Notes: generated by a model from the letters alone, not told the origin. DNA of 64,000 bases from JAWLHK01 sp041690355 [NCBI: bacterium] (GCA_041690355.1 JAWLHK010000019.1:1-64000), one strand, 5' to 3'; positions 24,228-33,423 are shown, numbered from the stretch's first letter. A program made the numbers and translations.

Positions 24228-27200
24228 TGCGCAACAAGCCGGTATCAGAGGGAGGCGGACTCGTTGCGGGCCCTACGGATCTGCTCCGTCCCGGGCTCTC
24301 GCTGCTGCGCGCCGTTTTTCTGTCGGTGACCCCCGAAGGGCGCATCGTGCAGGTCGAGGGTGACGGCGCGCCGCTGGGCCTTCCCTCCCCTTTCCCGGCC
24401 GACGGTCTCGCGCTGATTGAAGCGCTGCCCTCGCTCGACCGCTTTCCCGCCCTGCCCGCCCGGGTCACGGTCGGCGGGGCGCTCTGGCGCGTCCAGAGCA
24501 CGCTGCAGCCCGAGGGGCTGTATCTGATCGCCCTGCAGGAAGCCGACGTGCTTGCCGGAATCCCCTTCGAAGGGGCCGCCGTCGTCGTGAACGGGCGCAT
24601 CAGTCAGGTCAATCCGGCGCTCTGCGAGCTGCTTTCCTGCGACGGCACCGGGCTGCTCGGCCGTTCGCCCACCGAGCTGATTCCACCCACCCGCCAGGCC
24701 GAGTTCCTGCGGCGTCTGGCCCAGGCCGACGAGGCGCCGTGGGAGACCGAGGTGCGCAACCGGCAGGGAGACGAGTTTCACGCCGAAGTGCGCTTCCGCC
24801 GTGTTCCGCTGCTTGGCAGGGAGGCGCGCGGCTTCACCGTGCGCGACATCAGCGCCCGCATCGAGGCGAACCGCGCCCGCAACGAAAGCGACCGGCTCTA
24901 CAGCGAGCTGTTCGAGAACGCCAACGACTTCATCTACGTCCACGACCTGCGCGGCGTCATCACCGACATCAACCCGGCGGCCCTGCGCATCATGGGCTAT
25001 ACCCGCGAAGAAGCCATCGGCCGCAACCTGCTCGACATCATCGTGCCCGAACACGTCGAGCTGGCCCGGCGCATGACGACCATGAAACTGCGCTCGCGGG
25101 GCGAGCACACGGTGAACTACGAAATCGACGTGCTCACCAAGGACGGCCGGCGTATCTCGCTCGAGCTGAACACGCGCCTCATTCACCGCGCGGGGGGACG
25201 CACCGTTTTCCAGGGAATCGGCCGCGACATCACCGAGCGCAAGCGCATCGAAGCCGAACTGAAGTTCCGCCTCGAATTCGAAGAGCTGATCACGAGCATC
25301 TCTACCTACCTCATCAACCTGCAGCCGGGCGAGAGCACCCGCGGCATTCAGGAAGCCCTGCAGGCGATCGGCGAGTTCGCCTCGATCGACCGCGCCTACG
25401 TGCTGCTCGTGAACCCCGACGAAGACGTCTTCACCCAGGCCATCGAGTGGACCGGCGCCGGCGTGACCCCGCGCCTGGCCGAGATCGCCGGCACGCCGCT
25501 CTACGAAAGCCCCTGGCTCGCCGCGCAACTGGAGACCCTTTCGGCCGTGCGTCTGGCCGACGTGGCCGATCTGCCCGACGTCGCGACCGCCGAGCGCATG
25601 CGCCTGCAGTACCACGGAACCCGCTCGATGGTCGGCGTGCCGCTCATTGTCGGCAGCACGCTCGTGGGCTACCTCGGCATCGAGACGGTGCACCAGGGGC
25701 GCCCCTGGAGCGAAGACATGGTGGCCCTGCTGCGCATCGTGGGCGAGATCTTCGTCAATGCGCTGCAGCGCGACCGCACGCACGTCGCCCTCATCGAGAG
25801 CGAACAGCGCTACAAGCTCGCCGCGCGCGGCGCCAACGACGGCCTGTGGGACTGGGATCTGCAGAGCAACCGCATCTACTACTCCGAACGCTGGAAGTCG
25901 ATGCTCGGCTACGCCGAAGCCGAGGTTTCCGACGCGCCGAACGAGTGGCTGCAGCGCGTGCATCCCGACGACATCGCGCGGCTGCAGCTCGATCTGAAGC
26001 ATCACTTGGACGGTGAAACCAGCCACTTCGAGAACGAGCACCGCATTCTCCACCGCGACGGCACCTACCGCTGGATGCTCAGCCGCGGCCTCGCCGTGCG
26101 CGACCCCGACGACCGGGCGACGCGCATGGCCGGTTCGCAGACCGACATCACGCACCGGAAGGAGTTCGAAGAGCGCCTGCTGCACGATGCGCTGCACGAT
26201 CCGCTTACGTCGCTGCCCAACCGCGCCCTGTTTCTCGATCGGCTCGAACGCTGCATGCAGCGGGGGCGCTTCAACGCCGAGTACCTGTTCGCGGTGCTTT
26301 TTCTCGATTTCGATCGCTTCAAGATCGTCAACGACAGCCTGGGCCACGCCACCGGCGACCAGTTTCTCATCGCGCTCTCGGCGCGGCTGCAGGCCTGCAT
26401 GCGCCCGAACGACACGGTGGCGCGCCTGGGCGGCGACGAATTCGCGATTCTCATCGACGATCTGGGCGAGCGCGACGACGCCCTGCGCCTGGCCGAGCGC
26501 ATTCAGGACGATCTCTCGCGCCCGATTCTGCTCGAGGGGCAGGAGGTCTTCACGACCGTCTCCATCGGCATCGCCTATCACGCTGACGGATACCTGCACC
26601 CCGAAGAGCTGCTGCGCGACGCCGACACGGCCATGTACCGGGCGAAAAGCCTCGGCAAGGCGCGGCACGTGGTCTTCGACGCCGGCATGCGCGTGCAGGC
26701 GCTCGAACGCCTGCGGCTCGAGACCGATCTGCGCTGGGCGGCCGAGCGCGGCGATTTCCGCCTCTATTACCAGCCCATCATTCACCTCGAGAGCGGCCGC
26801 ATCGCCGGCTTCGAGGCGCTGCTGCGGTGGAACCATCCACAGCGGGGCATGATTCCGGCGCCGGAGTTCATTCCGGTCGTCGAAGAGACGGGGCTCATCC
26901 AGCAGGTCGGCCAGTGGGTGCTGCAGGAAGCCTGCCGGCAGCTCGGGCACTGGCAGAGTGTCTACCCGGCAGAGACACCGCTGACGATGAGCGTCAACCT
27001 CTCGCCCCGGCAATTTGCGCAGCCCGACTTTCTCGAGCGTCTGACGAACACGCTCGACGGCGCGCCGATTGCGCGCGGCAGCCTGAAGCTCGAAATCACC
27101 GAAAGCTTCCTCATGGATCACGCGGGGGACATCTCCCGCATTCTGAACGAACTCAAGGCCCGCGACGTGCACCTGCACATCGACGACTTCGGCACCGGAT

Positions 27201-27487
27201 ATTCGTCTCTCGCCTACCTGCACCGGTTTCCCGTCGACGCCCTCAAGATCGACCGCAGCTTCATCCGCGGCATCGAGAGCGAGGGGAACAATACGGAGCT
27301 CGTGCGCACGATCCTCAGCCTGGGTTCGGCGCTCAAGATGGACGTCATTGCCGAGGGGGTCGAGACCGAGGGGCAACTGGCGACGCTGCGCCGGCTGGGC
27401 TGCCCCTACGCCCAGGGATTTCTCTTCTCCTTCCCCATCGAGGCGGGCAGCATCGAAACGCTGCTCACGCAGGCACCGACCTGGTAG
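24227..27487 (+). CDS. PAS-PAS-GAF-PAS-GGDEF-EAL c-di-GMP enzyme
   Basis: A 1086-residue cytoplasmic protein without membrane segments. Two PAS domains span ~110-340 (NDFIYVHDLRGVITDINPAA; DITERKR), a GAF ~355-520 and a third PAS ~530-650 (GLWDWDLQSNRIYYSERW; DITHRKE). The GGDEF domain follows (RPNDTVARLGGDEF), with an intact RxxD inhibitory site five residues before an intact GGDEF. A complete EAL domain ends the protein (FEALLRWNHPQRG, EITESFLMDH, DDFGTGYSSLAYL, DALKIDRSFI). Both c-di-GMP synthesis and hydrolysis are therefore possible, set by the sensor domains. The start at 24227 is preferred to a TTG at 24200, which lies upstream of the putative -10. Confidence 0.93.
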   Translation: MRNKPVSEGGGLVAGPTDLLRPGLSLLRAVFLSVTPEGRIVQVEGDGAPLGLPSPFPADGLALIEALPSLDRFPALPARVTVGGALWRVQSTLQPEGLYLIALQEADVLAGIPFEGAAVVVNGRISQVNPALCELLSCDGTGLLGRSPTELIPPTRQAEFLRRLAQADEAPWETEVRNRQGDEFHAEVRFRRVPLLGREARGFTVRDISARIEANRARNESDRLYSELFENANDFIYVHDLRGVITDINPAALRIMGYTREEAIGRNLLDIIVPEHVELARRMTTMKLRSRGEHTVNYEIDVLTKDGRRISLELNTRLIHRAGGRTVFQGIGRDITERKRIEAELKFRLEFEELITSISTYLINLQPGESTRGIQEALQAIGEFASIDRAYVLLVNPDEDVFTQAIEWTGAGVTPRLAEIAGTPLYESPWLAAQLETLSAVRLADVADLPDVATAERMRLQYHGTRSMVGVPLIVGSTLVGYLGIETVHQGRPWSEDMVALLRIVGEIFVNALQRDRTHVALIESEQRYKLAARGANDGLWDWDLQSNRIYYSERWKSMLGYAEAEVSDAPNEWLQRVHPDDIARLQLDLKHHLDGETSHFENEHRILHRDGTYRWMLSRGLAVRDPDDRATRMAGSQTDITHRKEFEERLLHDALHDPLTSLPNRALFLDRLERCMQRGRFNAEYLFAVLFLDFDRFKIVNDSLGHATGDQFLIALSARLQACMRPNDTVARLGGDEFAILIDDLGERDDALRLAERIQDDLSRPILLEGQEVFTTVSIGIAYHADGYLHPEELLRDADTAMYRAKSLGKARHVVFDAGMRVQALERLRLETDLRWAAERGDFRLYYQPIIHLESGRIAGFEALLRWNHPQRGMIPAPEFIPVVEETGLIQQVGQWVLQEACRQLGHWQSVYPAETPLTMSVNLSPRQFAQPDFLERLTNTLDGAPIARGSLKLEITESFLMDHAGDISRILNELKARDVHLHIDDFGTGYSSLAYLHRFPVDALKIDRSFIRGIESEGNNTELVRTILSLGSALKMDVIAEGVETEGQLATLRRLGCPYAQGFLFSFPIEAGSIETLLTQAPTW

Positions 27488-27493
27488 CGCGAA

Positions 27494-27524
27494 TTGACGA
27501 TTTACGACTGACGATTGACGATTT
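27494..27524 (+). repeat. Heptamer tandem repeat after the GGDEF-EAL stop (tract 1)
   Basis: Four 7-bp units (ttgacga, tttacga, ctgacga, ttgacga) followed by ttt, beginning 7 nt after the stop codon. The unit differs from that of the tract after wecB but the period is the same. Confidence 0.7.
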
Positions 27525-27549
27525 GCCTTCAGGCACCGGAATCAGCATC

Positions 27550-27584
27550 GGTGCTTAGTGCTTAGCGCTCAGCGCTTGGCGATT
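27550..27584 (+). repeat. Heptamer tandem repeat (tract 2)
   Basis: Five 7-bp units (ggtgctt, agtgctt, agcgctc, agcgctt, ggcgatt) in the same 104-bp convergent intergenic space as tract 1. No terminator hairpin or gene was seen in 27488-27591. Confidence 0.7.
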
Positions 27585-27591
27585 CGCGCCT

Positions 27592-28374
27592 TCAGTGGAG
27601 GGAGGCGCGGAATCCGGCGGCTTCAGCCGCGGCGCCAACGGGGAAACAGGCTTCGGGAACGGTCACGCCGTAGTAGCTCCCGCCGGGAACGTGGTAGATC
27701 CGCTCTCCCGCCCGATTCACATTCCCCTTGACGGGACAGCCTTCGGGACACGCCCCGCCCGCCGGTTCGCACCCTTCCGCCGCTCCGGTCCATTCCGGAT
27801 CCGCCCTGCCTGAGCCGGTCTCCCCCGTCAGAAGCGACGGTTCGCCCCAGAGTCCGCGGCCGGCCTCTTTCGCTTCCCGGGCGATCGCGCGGAACTCCTC
27901 GGCATAGCGGACGTTGGGGGGAATGGTGAGAACGTCGGCCCACCCCCGGCGAAGGATCTCGCGATTGACCATCACGCGCCCGTTCTCCTGCCGCACGTAG
28001 AGATACGCCAGGAGGCGGCCGTACCTGTCGCGCTCCTGGACGTCAAACTCCACCTGCACCGGCCCCTCGCCGAGAATCCCGGCCGTGACGCGCGAGGCTT
28101 CGCGCCCGAGCGCCTGGATCGCTTCGGCCGGCCGGCCGCTCCGGCGCGCGTCGGCATCGAGTTTGCGGCTGGGATGTTTCTCCGGGGTATCCACGCCGAT
28201 GAGACGCACGCTCTCTTCGCGGCCGTTCATGCGCAGCACGACCGTGTCGCCGTCGACCACACGCACGAGGGGGAACGATGGAGACGGCTCGACGACGCCC
28301 TGGGCACGTGTCCCCGGGCATCCGGACAGGGCAAGGAGGGCAAGCGCCGGGGCGAGGAGAAACGCAATTCGCAT
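27592..28374 (-). CDS. Secreted SNase-like thermonuclease lipoprotein
   Basis: A 260-residue protein. The signal peptide ends in a lipobox, ALSGC (C19). The staphylococcal-nuclease domain spans ~35-185 with VVDGDTVVL, VRLIGVDTPE (active-site Arg, Asp and Glu) and RDRYGRLLAYLY (second active-site Arg), so catalysis of DNA/RNA hydrolysis with Ca2+ is expected. A C-terminal ~45-residue module (CPVKGNVNRAGERIYHVPGG, YYGVTVPEACF, AEAAGFR) is a recurrent appendage of bacterial nucleases, which I recall being named the 'sunset' domain. The ATG at 28374 lies 9 nt past an extended -10, suggesting leaderless translation. Confidence 0.88.
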   Translation of the reverse strand: MRIAFLLAPALALLALSGCPGTRAQGVVEPSPSFPLVRVVDGDTVVLRMNGREESVRLIGVDTPEKHPSRKLDADARRSGRPAEAIQALGREASRVTAGILGEGPVQVEFDVQERDRYGRLLAYLYVRQENGRVMVNREILRRGWADVLTIPPNVRYAEEFRAIAREAKEAGRGLWGEPSLLTGETGSGRADPEWTGAAEGCEPAGGACPEGCPVKGNVNRAGERIYHVPGGSYYGVTVPEACFPVGAAAEAAGFRASLH

Positions 28375-28383
28375 ACGTCCGGT

Positions 28384-28392
28384 ATTGTACCA
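28384..28392 (-). promoter_or_regulatory. Extended -10 (TGGTACAAT) of the nuclease gene
   Basis: The minus strand reads TGGTACAAT at 28392-28384, with 9 nt between its end and the ATG at 28374. No good -35 and no Shine-Dalgarno are present, so a leaderless mRNA is predicted. Confidence 0.5.
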
Positions 28393-28439
28393 GCCGGCCG
28401 CCAGCAGGGTGTTCAGATGCTACGGGCGGAATGTCTTGC

Positions 28440-30929
28440 TTAATGCGCGGCAGGCTCGTCGCGGTGGACCAATTCGAGAATTTCCGTGGGATGGAAGGGT
28501 TTCGATACGTAGCCGTCGAAGCCCTCGGCCATGAGGCGTTCGCGATCTCCCTTCATGGCATAGGCGGTCACCGCAAAGACCGGCGTCTCCCGATAGGCGT
28601 CCATGCGGCGCAGTCTGTGCAGAACCTCGACACCGTTTTGGCCCCGCAGGTCGATGTCCATGAACACCCGGTCGAAGTGCTCGTCGCGTGCCCGATCGAG
28701 CGCCTGGAGCGCGTCGTCGCACCAGACCACCGAGCCCTCGCGGACTAGGATTTCCTGGAGCAGCCGGCCGCACCCAGGGTCGTCTTCAACGACGAGAATG
28801 TGGTGCTCATGCGCCGGACTCTCGCCCGACGGCGCCGCCGTGCGCGCCTCGGTGAGCACGCCGCGCAGGATGACGACCGCCCGGGTGCCCCTCCCTGCGA
28901 TCGAGGCGACGTCGACGTCGCCCCCCTGTGCCCGGGCGAGCCGGCGCGCGACCGGAAGCCCCAGTCCAATGCCCTCATACGTGCGGGAAAGACCTTCTGA
29001 CTCCTGCCGGTAATCCTCGAAGACATTCGGAAGAAACGACGGGTGGATGCCGACGCCTGTGTCGGACACTTCGACGGCAACCAGCGGCTCCCGGGTCGAG
29101 CGATCGAACAGCATGCGGACATGGACACAGATCTCGCCGCGATCGGTGAAGCGCACGGCGTTGTCGAGCAGGTTCTGCAGGATATGCTCCTCGGCGCGCA
29201 CGTCGCTGTAGACCCAGTGGGCGTTCGCCGGATGGAAAAGCACCCTGACCCCTTTGCGCTCGGCGAGGGGACGCGTGCGCACCAGAACGCGCTCGATGGA
29301 CTCGTTCGCATCATGCAGGGTCGGCTGCAGCTCGAAACGCCCCGACTCCAGGCGGGCCAGATCGATCATGTTGCTCAGGGTGGCCAAAAGGCGCGAGCCC
29401 GCCTCGAAAATGACCTGGCCGAAGCGAGCCGCGTCCTCGGGCACCATACCGCGCCCCAGGAGTTCGGCATACCCGAGGATTGTCGTGAGCGGGGTCCTGA
29501 TTTCATGGCTCATGTTCGAGAGAATGGCCGTCTTGAGCCGGTTCGCCTCTTCGGCGCGGTCACGCGCCTCCCGCAGCTTGGCCTCGAGATCCTTCGCTTC
29601 CGTAATATCGTGCAGCGACCCGAGTACGCACGCCCCCCGCGCACCGTTTCCGGCCGTGCGCACCTGGCCGCGGGCAACATACCAGCGGATCGAGCCGTCG
29701 GGATGGACGATGCGGTGTTCGGACACGAGCGCCTCGGTCCGGCTCGTCAGCGTCTCCCTGACCCGCATGCGATCGACCGGGTGTACGGCGGCCAGATACG
29801 AATCGAGGGTGGCGGGAAATGCCCCCAGGCCGCTTCCGAACAGGCGCTCGGCCGATTCAGACCAGATCATCGAACCGGTCTGCAGGTCGATCTCCCAGAT
29901 GGCAGTATGTGCCGCCTCGAGTGCAAGGCGCAGCCAGCGTTCACGGGCCTGGACGCGCTGTTCGACCGCCCGGCGCTGCGAGACGTCCCGCGCGATGCCT
30001 TCAGCGGCGACGATGCGCCCATGGTCGAAGATCGGCGCCACGTTCAGCTCCAGCCACAGATAGTCGCCGGCGCGGGTCTTCCAGCGCAGCTCATGGGGCC
30101 CCTCCCAATGCGAGAAACGATCGGAGAGCTGCCGCAGCAGACGTTTGCGGTCTTCGCGGTGCAGGAGCCGGATCACCAGCTCCGGATCGGCGTAGAAAGC
30201 TTCGGGATCATATCCGACCACCTGCTCTACGCTCCGGTTGATGAACGTCAGCCGGGGCTCGGGCGCGAGTTCGACGCGGAAGATGATGTCCTGTACGTTG
30301 TCGGCGAGCGTCTTGAGATTCGCCTCGAGAATACGCCGCTGTTTCTCCTGCGCCCGATGCGCCCGATACCAGCGCCGGAAGATGCTGCGCCGTACCGTGA
30401 ATGCGACCCCCGAGATCAGGGCCGCCGTCGCAAGGCCGAAGGCATAGTGCATCCAGACGGGCTCGGGCACGCCGAGCCGGGACACGGCCCCGCCCCAGGC
30501 GACGGCGATGAGGACCACAGTGCCCGCCAGCCAGGGGAGGGAGGCGAAAAACAGGCCGGCGGCCGCCACAATCAGCATCAGGTTCGTGGTCTGGCGAACA
30601 TCCCCGAGCAGAAGGAGGTGCAGCAGGGAATTCGCGAGCACGACGACGCCGACACCCATCGCCACCGGATTCGGGTGCGCCAACGGACGGCGACTGTGGA
30701 GCAAGACTGCCAGAGCGCCGAACAATACGGCGGTCAGAAGGGCGGCCGCGGCCATGCGCAGGTCGTTCGGCGGTTCGATCAGACGCAGGTGGCCGACCGT
30801 AAACACGAGATAAAGAACCGCCAGCGCCGCCGACAGCGGTATCAGGGCGTCGCCGGTCGACGCGGCGAACGTCCGCCCGAAATCATCCGGTGCGGGCGCA
30901 TCCCGTTCTCGAGTGTGGCGCACGAGCAT
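28440..30929 (-). CDS. Membrane hybrid histidine kinase with two PAS domains and a C-terminal receiver
   Basis: An 829-residue protein starting at 30929, where AGGGA precedes the ATG; an open extension to 31055 lacks such a site. About six transmembrane helices occupy ~25-185. Two PAS domains follow (ADNVQDIIFRVE, ending ARDVSQRRA; then AAHTAIWEID, ending LHDITEAKD). HisKA has SNMSHEIRTPLTTILGYAELL; the ATPase domain has LLDNAVRF, VSDTGVGIHPSF and EGIGLGLPVARRLA. The C-terminal receiver has VVEDDPG, the phospho-acceptor in DRVFMDIDLRGQNG, VTAYA and SKPF. It lacks an HPt domain, so a separate phosphotransfer protein or direct output is needed. Cognate regulator not identifiable. Confidence 0.92.
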   Translation of the reverse strand: MLVRHTRERDAPAPDDFGRTFAASTGDALIPLSAALAVLYLVFTVGHLRLIEPPNDLRMAAAALLTAVLFGALAVLLHSRRPLAHPNPVAMGVGVVVLANSLLHLLLLGDVRQTTNLMLIVAAAGLFFASLPWLAGTVVLIAVAWGGAVSRLGVPEPVWMHYAFGLATAALISGVAFTVRRSIFRRWYRAHRAQEKQRRILEANLKTLADNVQDIIFRVELAPEPRLTFINRSVEQVVGYDPEAFYADPELVIRLLHREDRKRLLRQLSDRFSHWEGPHELRWKTRAGDYLWLELNVAPIFDHGRIVAAEGIARDVSQRRAVEQRVQARERWLRLALEAAHTAIWEIDLQTGSMIWSESAERLFGSGLGAFPATLDSYLAAVHPVDRMRVRETLTSRTEALVSEHRIVHPDGSIRWYVARGQVRTAGNGARGACVLGSLHDITEAKDLEAKLREARDRAEEANRLKTAILSNMSHEIRTPLTTILGYAELLGRGMVPEDAARFGQVIFEAGSRLLATLSNMIDLARLESGRFELQPTLHDANESIERVLVRTRPLAERKGVRVLFHPANAHWVYSDVRAEEHILQNLLDNAVRFTDRGEICVHVRMLFDRSTREPLVAVEVSDTGVGIHPSFLPNVFEDYRQESEGLSRTYEGIGLGLPVARRLARAQGGDVDVASIAGRGTRAVVILRGVLTEARTAAPSGESPAHEHHILVVEDDPGCGRLLQEILVREGSVVWCDDALQALDRARDEHFDRVFMDIDLRGQNGVEVLHRLRRMDAYRETPVFAVTAYAMKGDRERLMAEGFDGYVSKPFHPTEILELVHRDEPAAH

Positions 30930-31119
30930 TTTTCCCTGCGCACCATGTTTGCAGGACTCCGGACTGCCGACAAGCGACACCGCCTGGTAATAAGGCTGCG
31001 AAGAACAGAGACCGGGGGGTGCTGGGCAGGACGGCGCATGCCCGACGCTCGGCACCAGAAGCGCCGTCAGGCAGGGCCTGCATCCGGAACCCGCCCGGCC
31101 AGCCGGGCCCGGCCGCCGA
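30930..31119 (-). other. 190-bp spacer upstream of the hybrid kinase
   Basis: No gene is supported here. GCCCGGC-CA-GCCGGGC (31093-31108) can fold into a 7-bp stem just past the stop of the 31120-31758 gene, but lacks a T-tract. The best -35/-10 match (TTGTCG, 17 bp, AAACAT) is too weak to call. Confidence 0.4.
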
Positions 31120-31758
31120 CTATCGCTCGGGATCTTCTGCGATGCGCGTGACGGTCATGCCCTTGCCTTCGACGGCGCGGGCGACGTAGGCGTCTGCGGT
31201 CGCCGTGAGGCCGCGGGCCCGGTCAAGGTACATGCGCACGCGGCGAGCCAGATCGGGGGGGGCCGCCGAAGGCTCGGCCCAGCGGTCGGAGGGAAACTGG
31301 CTGTCGAAGGCGGCCAGGGTCGCAGAAGACAGCAGGTGAAGCTGGGCGACGGAGTCGTAGACGCCGGCCAGGTAGCGGGCCGCGACGGCAAAGGCGCCGC
31401 GGTTCAGGGCGTCGTAGCGTTCGGCGATTCCGTCCCGTTCCCGGGCCAGCGCGGCCACGTCGCGGTGCATCTGCTCGCGCCACTGCGCCAGCGTCCAGGG
31501 TGCCACATGGGCGGCGGCCGTCGTGACTTCGAGCGGGGTTCCGGTCACGGCTTCGGCAAACAGTTCTTCTTCGCCCGACGAGGCGACGTCGAACTGCACC
31601 GGCCGGTTCGGCAGCTTCGGGATGGGCCCCCTGAGAACGCTCGACTTCGCCGGCTTGGCCTTCGTCCTGCGCTTCGACTTTGCCTCGGCGGGCAGCACGG
31701 CCACGGCGAGCAGAAGCCCGACCAGGCCGAGGATTGCCGCTGGACCGAAGCGCCGCAT
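31120..31758 (-). CDS. Exported protein of unknown function ending the Glt/Nfs-like cluster
   Basis: A 212-residue protein. A signal peptide with a hydrophobic core (ILGLVGLLLAVAVLPAEA) is followed by a basic stretch (KSKRRTKAKPAK), then a mostly helical region with many Arg, Ala and Asp. I do not recognise a family. It begins 6 nt after the AgmX/PglI-like gene, so it belongs to the same operon and is likely a periplasmic part of the same machine. Position would correspond to GltH in the M. xanthus order, but GltH is thought to be an outer-membrane barrel and this protein does not look like one. Confidence 0.7.
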   Translation of the reverse strand: MRRFGPAAILGLVGLLLAVAVLPAEAKSKRRTKAKPAKSSVLRGPIPKLPNRPVQFDVASSGEEELFAEAVTGTPLEVTTAAAHVAPWTLAQWREQMHRDVAALARERDGIAERYDALNRGAFAVAARYLAGVYDSVAQLHLLSSATLAAFDSQFPSDRWAEPSAAPPDLARRVRMYLDRARGLTATADAYVARAVEGKGMTVTRIAEDPER

Positions 31759-31764
31759 GCCCGA

Positions 31765-33135
31765 TCAGCCGTTCGAGGTGAAGATGAACGGGTACTCGAC
31801 GGTGACCTGGCCGCCCTTGGGCGCGGGGAACTTCCAGCGCCGGATCATGCGCAGCATGCACTGCTCGGCTTCGGCGTTGCCCAGGGTGGAGTTGAGCACC
31901 GAGTACGAAACGACATCGCCCGTCTCACCGATGGTGAAGGCGACGAGCACCTTGCCCGACAGCTTGGGATTGTTCTTGAGTTCCTTCTCGTAGCAGTACT
32001 TGATGCCCGAGAGTTTGCTCTTCACGACCGCCGCGATGGCGGCGCTGTCGAGCGCGCCGCTGGCGGTGATTTCGCCGGTGGCGATGTCAGACTGCACCTG
32101 CGTGGCCTGTTTCTTGCCCAGATCGGCGCCGCGCCCGGGTCCGCCGGTGTTGATGGCCCCGATGTCGGCGGTGCCGTACGAGTCGCCGCCGCGGGTGCCG
32201 CCGAGCTTCAGATCGGACCCGGTCTTGGCCACGCCGAGGCCGCTCCCCTTCATGCTGTCGAGTGCCTTGTCGAGGTCACTGTTGAGCCCGCCTTCACTCA
32301 GCACGTCGCGCAGGGCGCCGTTGCTCCCCTTCGAGCCGATGATGGCGAGCAGGCCGGTCTTCTTGACCTTCTCCTTGATCTCGGCCTTACGCTCGGAGTC
32401 GCTCTTCGCCCCTTCGGCGGGCGCATTCTCGGCGGGTGCGGCCTCCTGGACGGGCGCTTCTTCCTTGGGCGCCTCAGAGCGCTTCGCGGGGGCCTGTTCG
32501 ACCGGCTTGGGTTCTTCTTCGACCGGGGCGATGAACTTGGCGAACCGCTCGGGAATCTCGGCCGTCTGGAACGGATCGTTCACGATGACCCGCGTCGAGA
32601 AGAAGATCATGATCAGCAGGTGCACGAGCAGGCTGACCACGGCGACCTTCATGAAGGTCGAAAAACGCGTTTCGGAGAAAATGCGGTACGCGGCGAGCAG
32701 GTCGCCGGCGAGGACGCCGCCGCCGGCGGCTCCGGCCGGAACGGCGCGGGGCGCGGCAGCCTGCGGAGCCGCGACCGGCGCGGCCACGGCGGCCTCACCG
32801 ATGTGGAGAGACCAGCCGCCCAGGCTTACCTCGGCGCTCGCCCCCTGCGGCAGACGCATCGTTTCCATACCCTCGGCGGCCACCGTGAACCCCTTCGCCT
32901 TCAACTCGGCGAGGGTCGCGACGGTGTTCCCCTTCGAAAGCTTCAGATCCATGCCCGGCGCCAGGCGAAGCACGACGGCCCCCCCCTGGAGCGCGACCAG
33001 AGCGTGCCCCTGCGGAAACGGCGATCCGGCCGGTGCAAGATCGCCCCCGATGCGCAGCGCCGATCCTTCTTCGAGCGCAGCCTGAACGGTCTTGACGAGC
33101 TTGCCGGACTGCTTAAGGGTGACCTGAATCTTCAT
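31765..33135 (-). CDS. GltG/PglI-like protein with AgmX/PglI TonB-like C-terminal domain
   Basis: A 456-residue inner-membrane protein. An N-terminal ~115-residue beta-rich domain (MKIQVTLKQSGKLVKTVQ..., LGGWSLHIGEA) looks FHA-like or similar and is cytoplasmic. A single TM lies at ~170-192 (VAVVSLLVHLLIMIFFS). A Pro/Glu/Ala-rich periplasmic segment follows, then Gly-rich stretches. The C-terminal ~95 residues (IKYCYEKELKNNPKLSGKV, EQCMLRMIRRWKFPAPKGG) form the AgmX/PglI domain found in Glt, Nfs and related proteins. In the family such proteins link an inner-membrane motor to periplasmic partners. It is flanked by TPR-protein genes in the order seen in glt/nfs clusters. GAGG precedes the ATG. 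Confidence 0.88.
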   Translation of the reverse strand: MKIQVTLKQSGKLVKTVQAALEEGSALRIGGDLAPAGSPFPQGHALVALQGGAVVLRLAPGMDLKLSKGNTVATLAELKAKGFTVAAEGMETMRLPQGASAEVSLGGWSLHIGEAAVAAPVAAPQAAAPRAVPAGAAGGGVLAGDLLAAYRIFSETRFSTFMKVAVVSLLVHLLIMIFFSTRVIVNDPFQTAEIPERFAKFIAPVEEEPKPVEQAPAKRSEAPKEEAPVQEAAPAENAPAEGAKSDSERKAEIKEKVKKTGLLAIIGSKGSNGALRDVLSEGGLNSDLDKALDSMKGSGLGVAKTGSDLKLGGTRGGDSYGTADIGAINTGGPGRGADLGKKQATQVQSDIATGEITASGALDSAAIAAVVKSKLSGIKYCYEKELKNNPKLSGKVLVAFTIGETGDVVSYSVLNSTLGNAEAEQCMLRMIRRWKFPAPKGGQVTVEYPFIFTSNG

Positions 33136-33156
33136 GGATGCCTCAACTTCACGGAA

Positions 33157-33423
33157 TCACGGGCGCGGGTCGAACAGGTCGTCGGCGAGCGACTCGGCAA
33201 TGCGCGGCGTCACGGCCGGCGCCTTGCCCTTGAGGTTGTCGCTCAACGAGATCTGATTCGAGCGCTGAATAATATAACTCGCCTGGGGTTTCTGCAGCTC
33301 ACCTTCGACGGTAAGCGTGTCCATCTTGATGGCGCCCCGTCGGGAGGCCTGTTGAGCCTCGACCGGCGCGGCGAATGCGAGGGCCGTTGCGGCGGCCGCC
33401 AGCCATGGTAGCGTCTTCCCCAT
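33157..33423 (-). CDS. Small exported protein between the TPR lipoprotein and the AgmX/PglI-like protein
   Basis: An 88-residue protein with a signal peptide (LPWLAAAATALAFAAPVEAQ). The mature part contains MDTLTVEGELQKPQASYI and ISLSDNLKGKAPAVTPRIA, and it is otherwise unfamiliar. Its place between a GltE-like and a GltG-like gene would match GltF/NfsF, but I cannot support homology by sequence. The start may be the ATG at 33423 or a GTG at 33426; the upstream -10 ends 12 or 9 nt before these, so translation may be leaderless. Confidence 0.7.
   Translation of the reverse strand: MGKTLPWLAAAATALAFAAPVEAQQASRRGAIKMDTLTVEGELQKPQASYIIQRSNQISLSDNLKGKAPAVTPRIAESLADDLFDPRP

Noticed and set aside
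24245-27376. 1043-codon minus-strand open frame opposite the GGDEF-EAL gene
   Set aside because: It is a shadow of the high-G+C coding strand: no domain motifs, Arg/Val/Gln/His-rich composition, and the plus-strand product has complete catalytic motifs.
30929-31055. N-terminal extension of the hybrid kinase
   Set aside because: The added 42 residues are Cys/Pro/Ser-rich and unlike the family; the ATG at 30929 has a Shine-Dalgarno.
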